The notes under the pieces are model-generated. The model was not told the origin of the DNA. It searched no databases and saw only the letters and a list, made by a program, of their open reading frames with translations. Source: Tetradesmus obliquus (lineage: Eukaryota > Chlorophyta > Chlorophyceae > Sphaeropleales > Scenedesmaceae). From it: a stretch of DNA of 64,000 bases. The position numbers and the translations under genes are program-made. The DNA lies in contig CP126191.1 in NCBI GenBank assembly GCA_030272155.1, positions 9,136,501 through 9,200,500 on the forward strand, written 5' to 3'. Each line of letters begins with the position of its first letter. Position 1 is the stretch's first letter. Below are positions 57,158 to 64,000 of the stretch, piece by piece.

Positions 57158-60100
57158 ATGCTGCGCCGCCATGCTGTGCCAGCATCGCGTCGCAGAGCAG
57201 CCGCAGGAATCTCCTTGCTACTGCTGGTGCAGCTTGTGGCAGCAGATGTCAAGCAGCTCTCAGCCACTGTGCTGGGCCAGCAGCCAGTTTGGGTGCAGAA
57301 CCGGTCAGCAGACATAGTGCTTGACTTTCGAAAAGCAGACCCGCACTACAGGCATCCAAGTCCAGGCATGGTGCAGATTAGGGGCAAGGATATGAAGGTC
57401 AACTACCACATAGGCTATTATCATGGCAACGTGGCCATGGTGCGTTACGGCACCAGCTTTGTTCTGGCAGTGCGCAAAATGCACTTCTACAAGACGCTGC
57501 GTTCAGCCATTGAAAACTACCCGCTGTCTACCAAGAAAGGTGGGCAGGCAGTAACTTACAGAATCCACCAGCAGCCAGGGTGGCTGAAGGCATGCGGAAC
57601 ACCAGCTCAAAGCAGCAAACATTTTGCACGACTTGTGTCGTCGTGTTATCAGACGCTGAGGAAGTCATGGCAGCCAAACCCAGCAGCAGTCAAACCCAAT
57701 AACAGTTGCAGCTCCGAGTAGATGCAGTACCAGCTCCAGCCTTGCAGGATTCCTGCTGCTGCATGCAACGATGTGGATGAGTCCAGGCTGGACGGCAGGC
57801 TAGCTGGCAGGCTCGCTTGCCTGCAGTTGGTGCAGCTAGGCTGACGTGTCATGCTGACATACCCAGCCCAGCAGCAGCAAGTTGGTCGCAGCAGCGATGC
57901 GCCAACGCGGCATGCGTTGTCGCAATAGCTGCAGAGCAACATTGGCAGTGAGTGCATCGGCGAGTACGACTCCTGCTGCCTCAATGGTTGATCGGTTGGT
58001 TGCTTCCATGCGCCTACTCTTCAGGTTCTGTGAGATCTCTAGCTTGACCTCTTCGCTCTGCTTTACAAGCTGCGCTGCCCGTGCCGTCTTGGTTTGCTCA
58101 CGGTGCAGACGAGGAGTACATCAGCTGGTGGGGCAGCAAGATGTCAGTGTGCTCCGTGGACAGCTTGACGCTGCAGCCGCTAGCCTGCGAGGATTACGAC
58201 CCGCGCAGCTGGAAGGAGTGCGAGTGGAGCAAGGGCTTTGAGGGCGCAGGTGCGGCGGCTGGGGCGGCCAGCAGCAGGGGCTTTGGTATCTGGACAGTCT
58301 GTGTTTGATCAGGCGCAGCAGTGGCATTGGCGGCAGCGGCATGGTGCTGCAAGTCAGGTGCATGGCTGGTCAAAGAAGCCAACTGGGTGGTGCAGCATCA
58401 GTTGTGGCCTCCGCGCTTATGTGCTGTGGCACCTTCGCAAGCCTCACAGGGTCAGCGGTCACTTTAGGAGGCACCACTTCTGCTCTGTCTGCTGATTATG
58501 GTCTTGCGGCACTCGCTCAAACTGCACCTGTTGTGTTGCTGCTGTGTGCTGCAGGGCCGGAGGACCCGCGCCTGATTGTGTGGCCAGGCAAGTAGCTATC
58601 AACTCAGAATGCGCAAGTGCAGCAGCAGCGGCACCAGTGATCAGCAAGCAGCAGCAACAGCAACAGCAGCAGCTGCTGCAGCTGCTGTGGAAGCTCAGTG
58701 CAAAGCCGCTCAGTGCTGTGATTAGTGTGCTGCTGTATGTGTGTGTTGCTGCTGGTATCTGGCGTAGCAACAGTGCAAGCATGACACCAAGCAGTGCTGC
58801 CCATGGGGTGGCAAGTTCCGCGCAGCCCGCCAGCTATCACAACGTTGTCGGGTGGCGGCGTGTAGGGTATCCACACACTGGCCTTGTTTGCTCTGGGCGC
58901 CTTTTCATAGAGCATTGTGAATTCGTCACCCGCCACCTCACCAGATGCTGCTGCTGCTGCTGCTGCTTTCCACAGGCAAGGGCCTGTTCATGATGTTTGG
59001 CTCCAAGCCCTGGCCCAAGGACCCCTCCGGCACGCGGCCCGAGCAGACCGCCTGCGAGGGCCCCTGGGCCTTCCAGCCGTGGCTGGTGCAGCTCAAATCA
59101 TATGGGCCTGCGCCAGACCCCGCAGACCCCTGGGCGCAGGGCATCGTGCGGCTGCAGTACCTATCAGGGGAGGCCCCTAAGGAGGGGGGGCTGCTGAAGG
59201 AGAAGAACTGGAACCCGTTTATCTACAAGGGGCAGCTCTTCTTCTCGCAGGTGGGTGTGGGGCAATTGTGTGTGTGTGTGTTGCTGTCGGCTGTAGGTGC
59301 TAGCGGCAGCAATCAGCTATTGTATGGGTAGGAAGCTGTGCGAGATGCAGGAGCAGAAGGGCGTCTGCAGATGCGGATGTGCAGCGCTACGTGCCACTCA
59401 GCAGCTGCAGCTGCCTTGCCATCCTGCAAGATGCCAGCACGCACAGGCATGTGCTGCACTCATCACAACACATTGTTTACTTGCCTGGCCCGCTTCAGCC
59501 TACACCGCACGCTGCATGCCACCCGCCCCCGAGGCGTAGCTCTTCACATGTCACCTCACTCTCTCACACCTCACTCTTGCGCCATCTGTACACACGTTTT
59601 GCTTTTTTTGTGCGACTGCAGCAATTTGACCCGCACGTGGTCATCCAGCCGATGCCAAACGGCACCTGTGTGAAGCTCTTTGAGAGCAGCAGCCGCGTGT
59701 TCCGCAACCTCACCAGCAAGCCGCGCGGCAACACGCAGGCGCTGCTGGTGCCGGCGGCCTTCTCGGGCGAGGCGCGAGACTTTTACCTCGGCGTGGTGCA
59801 CGCGGAGAGCCAGCGCGCGTACCTCAACTATTTCTACAAGATGCAGGTGGGAATGTGTGCGCGTGTGTGCACGGCCGTGTATCTGAGTGCCGGCATGTGT
59901 TTTTTCCTGTGCTCCAAACCGTTGTATGCAGACACTTTTGCCACACTTGCCATGTTGCTATGTAAAACAGGGTCACGTCATCAGAACCGCTGTATTCTTT
60001 GATTCAAGAACACCCTGATGCTGGCGGCCCGCTGCATCACCTGCTGCCGCCCTCACGCATTTGTGCGCACTCAGCTTCTCAAGCAGCCTGCTCTTGCACA

Positions 60101-60903
60101 TGTGCCTCTCACCAGATGGTAGCGCAAACATTAGGTCACATTGATACTGGCAAATCTAACACACTGCGCACTGGCTGCTGCTGCCGCAGGCGCACCCTCC
60201 CTTCCGGATCTACGCGCGCTCCAAGCCCATGCCCATCATCAACGGTCAGCACCCGCGCAACCCGGTGTGGACCAGCGTGTCCTTCCCCATGTCGTTGGAG
60301 CTGCTGCCGGAGACCAACCAGGTCATGATCGGCTACGGCAGCGGCGACCAGCTGCCGCGCGTGAAGCTGATGACCTGGCAGGAGGTGTCGGCGCTGTTCC
60401 CGCACGTGCAGCACGCGCAGCATGGCGGCGGAGAGCTGGTGAGGCCGTGAGCAAGGTTAGCCCTGCTCTTTTGCACTTGGCGGTTGTTTGAACTGGCACT
60501 GAGGTTGATGAGGGTCTGAATCAAACAGATGTTCTCGCTGCAATGGCACAGCAATGTTTGGGTTGGGGGGTAGCACAACTTGCCATGTCATGCACAGCGT
60601 GCTGTCAGCAGCAGCATTGCCGCGCTGGTATAAGGAGCTACTCCTGCATGCTAGCTGCAAGTTGCCTGTGCGTCCCACCAGGTCCGAACGAGCAATTATA
60701 GCTGCTGCTGTTAGTGGAGGTGGGCTCCTGCCTTGCTCAGATTTCCGGTCAGCTCGCGGTGCAGTGCTGACGCTGCAACTTTTCGACCTTGCTGCTGCTC
60801 TTGATTGCGGCAGGCTTACTCGTGGCGCAACAAGGCTGCCAGGCGGCTGAGCAAGCTTGGCAGGAGCCTGCTGCAGCTGGGAGCAGGCGCAGGGCACCAG
60901 TAG
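57158..60903 (+). CDS. Secreted GH130-like beta-propeller protein, complete
   Basis: Seven exons (57158-57539, 58070-58249, 58555-58587, 58976-59250, 59622-59846, 60190-60438, 60814-60903) give about 477 aa. A basic N-terminus followed by ISLLLLVQLVAA is a signal peptide or anchor. The core has GNVAMVRYGTSFVLAVRKMHFY, DEEYISWWGSKM, the GPEDPRLIVW motif (about 188-197), GLFMMFGSKPW, PFIYKGQLFFSQQFDPHVV and LLPETNQVMIGYGSGD. An EDPRL with a following structured sheet repeat is the hallmark of GH130-type mannoside phosphorylases and of related BMT-like glycosyltransferases, all five-bladed propellers. The exact activity cannot be read. Exon 3 ends at a GC donor (CAG|GCAAGT). The last exon is supported by splice and helix-like sequence; without it, the protein would stop at 60450. 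Confidence 0.75.
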
Positions 60904-61322
60904 GCACACAGTCGACTGCAGCAGCAACAGTTGTGACAGCAGCAGCAGCTGCGGCAGCGGTGCTTTGCGGCTGCAGCTCGATGGGTGCCGGCGGCAAGCA
61001 GGGGCATGTGGAGTATGCAGAGCACATGATGCTGGTAAACGCATCGCGTGCTGCTGTTATACAAACCACCACTAAACACACGGCTCAGATCCTATATTGT
61101 AGTGCTCTGCCTGTAGGCTGGCATTGTTGTGGCTCAGGCTGTGTTTGTGCGCTGAGCAGGCGTGGTCCGCAGGCATGTTTGTTGATGGCGCTGGTCGCTT
61201 CGCCTGGAGTAGCGCACGGGTTTATGCCAGGTCTGAGCATGCACAAGTCCAGCTGCTGCTGCAGTTGCAGCTAGAGCACGCTGTGATTAACCTGCTTGGG
61301 GGTTATAGGGATTGCTGTGGTG
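60904..61322. other. Short intergenic stretch
   Basis: 419 bp at the 3' side of the GH130-like gene and of the doubtful - strand gene. CAG/GCT-rich, no feature recognised. Confidence 0.4.
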
Positions 61323-62360
61323 CTACGCACTTCCGGCACCTGCTTGTGCTGGTTTTGGTATCAGATGCTCCAGGGCCGCATCTGCGTGCAGCAACAGCTC
61401 GCTGGAAGCATAGGTGATGTGCGGCACCTTGTGCTGCTGTGCCTGCTTTGCACTGAAGATAGGTAGCACAGCAGAGATCACCTGCGCTTTCAGCACACCC
61501 ATCAAGGACTTGTAGTCTGCAAGTACTGCTGGCATGTGCCTTGGCTGCAGCTGCAGCCAAGCTTTCACACATTGGCCACCTAGGTGCAACACATTCGCAG
61601 TTTTGTGTTCAGTCCAGCATTCTGTAGGTGGCTTGGTGGTACCTTGGCAGTGTACACTGTACGCATCAGTGTTTGTGGTGTAGCTGCTGTGGTTAGGCGT
61701 GCATTGCACCAGGCTGGGGGATGCGTTCATTGCCATGTGCATTGATTGCACCTGTCAGTTTTCGTGGTCTCCTGGTGAGCTTATCAGTAAACTCTTCTGC
61801 AGCGGCTCATACATAAGTTTGGGACGAGACAGCCGCCTTGCACCTATTCATGTGCGCTCACACTCTGCGGACAGCACATCACCTTTTCTGCAGCATTGGT
61901 ACATCCTGCAGCCTGGAGTTTGAGACAGCTCTTATGGTCCTGTTATCTCGTCATGGTGGGCGCCCAGAACCGAAGGCGCAGTGCGGCATGCTAGGAGTGC
62001 ATGCAGGTTTACGCTGCAGAGTGGTCCAGCGGCTCTCCTGCCCTGTGGCTGCTGCTGTGTCGTAGTCTGTTGCTGTTGTAACGCATTCAAGAAGTCAGCG
62101 AGTGTGCAAGCTGGGTCCAAGGCCATGCACAGCCGCATTATGAAACGAACGGCACCCCACTGGCTTTGAAAACGGCTGTGGTAGTCCAGCTCGTTGCAGC
62201 TGCACGGTGCTGCTCTCACTTCGCTATGTCTTGGCTGCCGGTGTGTCATAACATGGCTGGAAAAAAAAATAACGTGGCTGAAACTTGAACCCTGACAGGT
62301 GTATCGGCTGAAGGAGTTTGGGTGACACTGTTCTACCAGGGGTTGTGCAAGGGGGTGCAT
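61323..62360 (-). CDS. Doubtful - strand gene, unrecognised helical protein
   Basis: A frame open from above 62360 (first useful ATG at 62360) reads through SRFQSQWGAVRFIMRLCMAL and DPACTLADFLNALQQQQTTT to a phase-0 donor at 62013 (AGC|GTAAAC). A phase-0 exon at 61550-61323 (TGCAG|CTG) continues RHMPAVLADYKSLMGVLKAQ and VPHITYASSELLLHADAALE to TAG. Both look like real amphipathic helices. No family is recognised. Its 5' end crowds the D2HGDH start codon (62502, + strand). A T9CCAG acceptor-like tract at about 62260 could mean the true 5' exons lie elsewhere. Confidence 0.33.
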
Positions 62361-62501
62361 TGCAACTGGATTCAAGCGATTGATAATAATAGTGTTGATG
62401 CTGCTGCGTGGCGTCCTCCTCCTTTCCTGCAAGTCTTCCCATTTCACAGTGTGACAGTATTGCCCTGCCATCACCAAGCGCCCAGTTGGGCAGCAACAGG
62501 G

Positions 62502-64000
62502 ATGCTGCGGAGGTTAACGCTTCAGAAAGGATGGATCAACGTTTTGAGCTCGTCCTGGCCGTCCTGCAGCGTGCTCTGCCAGAGAGCAGCATCAAACACC
62601 GTGACCCGAAATCCGGCATACAGCGAGTTAAATGAGGACGATGTGCAGTATTTTAAGGATGTTTTGGGGCAACGTGGCGTGGTGGAAGACGAGCTGGCTC
62701 TGGAAAGCATGAACAAGTGAGCTTCTGCTGTAGCTGGTGCTGCTGCAGCTGTCTGGTCTGCTTACAACACCTTCAGCCAGGTGCCGATACTATATCAAGG
62801 AACCAGTGTGGGTGTGTTTGCTTCTATTACGTGTCCACAGTACACGAATGCGTCAATTTAGCACGATAGGCAAGAGCTGATGCAAGCACTGGACATGCTG
62901 GCGAGTCCACGCTGCGTCACTGTGACCTGTGCATGCCTGCAACTTGCTGTCAGCACATGTGCATCTGCCCCATACCAATGCCGCTTACACACACCAGCAC
63001 ACACTTGTCAGCATTTGCTGCATGTCAAGATCAATGATTTACTTTATACTCCCGACCTTCCATCAGGCCTGGGCTCCAATGCATGTCCCCGCCTCACACC
63101 AGCATTCCACGCTGTACTACGCAGAAGCGCTGCTGCACCTCAAGCCACCCCCAGCACGCTGCTCACAACTGCCTGCACGCACCCACACACCACCCACCTG
63201 CAAACAAACACCTGCCGCTCCACAGGGACTGGATGGGCAAGTACAGCGGCAGCAGCAGCCTGGGCCTTCGCCCCAGCAGCACAGAGCAGGTGTCGCAGAT
63301 CCTGGCCTACTGCAGCCTGCGGAGGCTAGCGCTGGTGCCGCAGGGCGGCAACACGGGCCTTGTGGGCGGCAGCGTGCCCGTGTTTGACGAGGTGGTGCTC
63401 AACATGTCGGCAATGAACAAGATCCTTTCTTTTGACGAGGTGCGTACCGGTGGTGGGGTTCACGGGGCTGATGGGCGGCAGCGTGCCGGTGTTTGACAAG
63501 GTTGTGCTATATAGCATATCAGGCATGAATAGGTCCTCCTCTTTGATGAGGTGGGTACCGATGGTGGGGTTCAGCGGCTGGGTTCAGTGGTGCGGCTCTG
63601 CAAACATCAGGCATGGTGGTCCACGCTGGCTGGCTGCTGTCTAGGTATAGCTCAAGACATGTTGTTGACGGCTTGCCAAGTCATGATCATCTTGCATCTT
63701 GGGGCCCCTTCCAGCAGTTGGTCTTCTCTCTCCTGGGGGCCCCACCTAATTGGTTGTGCCTCTACCCCCTGCTCCTGTGCATCCTTGCGTGCCAAACCCC
63801 CTCCCTGCCTGCCTGCCAGGTGTCTGGCGTGCTGGTGTGCCAGGCAGGCTGCATCCTGCAAACCCTAGAAGAGCACGTCTCGCAGCGCGGCTACATCATG
63901 CCGCTGGACCTCGGGGCGAAAGGCAGCTGCCACATAGGAGGCAACCTGTCCACAAATGCAGGTGGGGGCATGAGGTACAACTACACACAGCAGCAGTGTG
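62502..64000 (+). CDS. D2HGDH: D-2-hydroxyglutarate dehydrogenase, mitochondrial, 5' part (runs off the window)
   Basis: Exons 62502-62716, 63226-63439 and 63820-63961 are in phase; the rest lies beyond the window, and the 63961 donor is G|GTGGGG. The N-terminus [11 protein letters not shown]...RAASNTVTR is an Arg/Ser-rich mitochondrial transit peptide. The body matches D2HGDH strongly: [27 protein letters not shown], and the FAD-binding (PCMH) core [41 protein letters not shown] and [23 protein letters not shown]. The enzyme oxidises D-2-hydroxyglutarate to 2-oxoglutarate, passing electrons to ETF in mitochondria. The intron 63440-63819 holds a decayed copy of the end of exon 2. The related glycolate dehydrogenase / D-lactate dehydrogenase are poorer matches. 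Confidence 0.92.
63362..63577 (+). repeat. Decayed tandem duplication of the D2HGDH exon 2 end (about 108-bp unit)
   Basis: Exon text GTGGGCGGCAGCGTGCC (63362) recurs at 63470 as ATGGGCGGCAGCGTGCC, offset 108. The exon end plus donor, TTTGACGAGGTGCGTACCGG (63431), recurs at 63542 as TTTGATGAGGTGGGTACCGA, offset 111. The intronic copy still translates as [15 protein letters not shown] but is then degenerate. Two full units and part of a third. Confidence 0.85.

Noticed and set aside
60439..60450. Stop at 60450 as the end of the GH130-like protein
   Set aside because: The last codons span a good GTGAGG donor, and a phase-0 exon at 60814-60903 gives a helical basic C-terminus; the shorter form remains possible.
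63962..64000. Continuation of D2HGDH reading frame to the window end
   Set aside because: After STNAG the frame reads [12 protein letters not shown], unlike the family's GGLRLxRYGSLHG, and a good G|GTGGGG donor precedes it, so this is probably intron.

Overview
The window is nuclear DNA of a eukaryote, most likely a chlorophyte green alga (a Chlorophyceae / Sphaeropleales-type genome is my inference). Genes are densely intron-rich. Introns are mostly 80-700 bp with GT(G/A)-AG borders, and acceptors usually read TGCAG. TGTAA, the usual green-algal polyadenylation signal, lies downstream of several genes. CAG/AGC/GCA triplet runs are everywhere and give poly-Gln, poly-Ser or poly-Ala depending on frame. 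A plant-type DRP5A dynamin and an SBP-box zinc finger place it in the green lineage. There are no prokaryotic signals (operons, Shine-Dalgarno sites, CRISPR).

Layout: 1-1290, 3' end of an unrecognised + gene. 2795-8110 (-), DRP5A, a cytokinesis dynamin, 17 exons. It is head-to-head with 8815-12119 (+), a DEAD-box helicase of the RH5/Dbp3 rRNA-processing type. 14525-16569 (-), a secreted CAP/PR-1 protein. 16570-19532 is an odd accessory stretch: twin perfect palindromes, a 49-G run, a family of C-tract/GTGGC repeats, and an orphan - strand gene at 18029-19130 enclosed by those repeats. 19533-26324 (+), MMS19, the cytosolic iron-sulfur targeting factor. 26981-32110 (+), a RING finger protein with a ~1,190-residue Ala-rich tail. 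32111-37096 is gene-poor, with a minisatellite and one doubtful membrane-protein gene. 37097-39951 (+), a Lys/Glu-rich protein. 41777-44638 (+), a LARGE-type GT49 glycosyltransferase. 46713-51585 (+), a BTB-BACK protein fused to an SBP-box DNA-binding domain. 53528-56329 (-), Mediator subunit MED27. 57158-60903 (+), a secreted GH130-like beta-propeller. 61323-62360 (-), a doubtful gene. 62502 to the edge (+), the 5' part of mitochondrial D-2-hydroxyglutarate dehydrogenase.

Most recognised genes are unrelated housekeeping functions: division, rRNA processing, Fe-S assembly, transcription, glycan synthesis and 2-HG catabolism. They do not form one pathway. The most notable items are the BTB-BACK-SBP fusion, the C-tract repeat block with its palindromes, and two partial exon duplications lying in introns. 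Exon boundaries were worked out by hand from splice sites and phase. Every multi-exon model called with confidence above 0.6 keeps frame from start to stop (or to the window edge).
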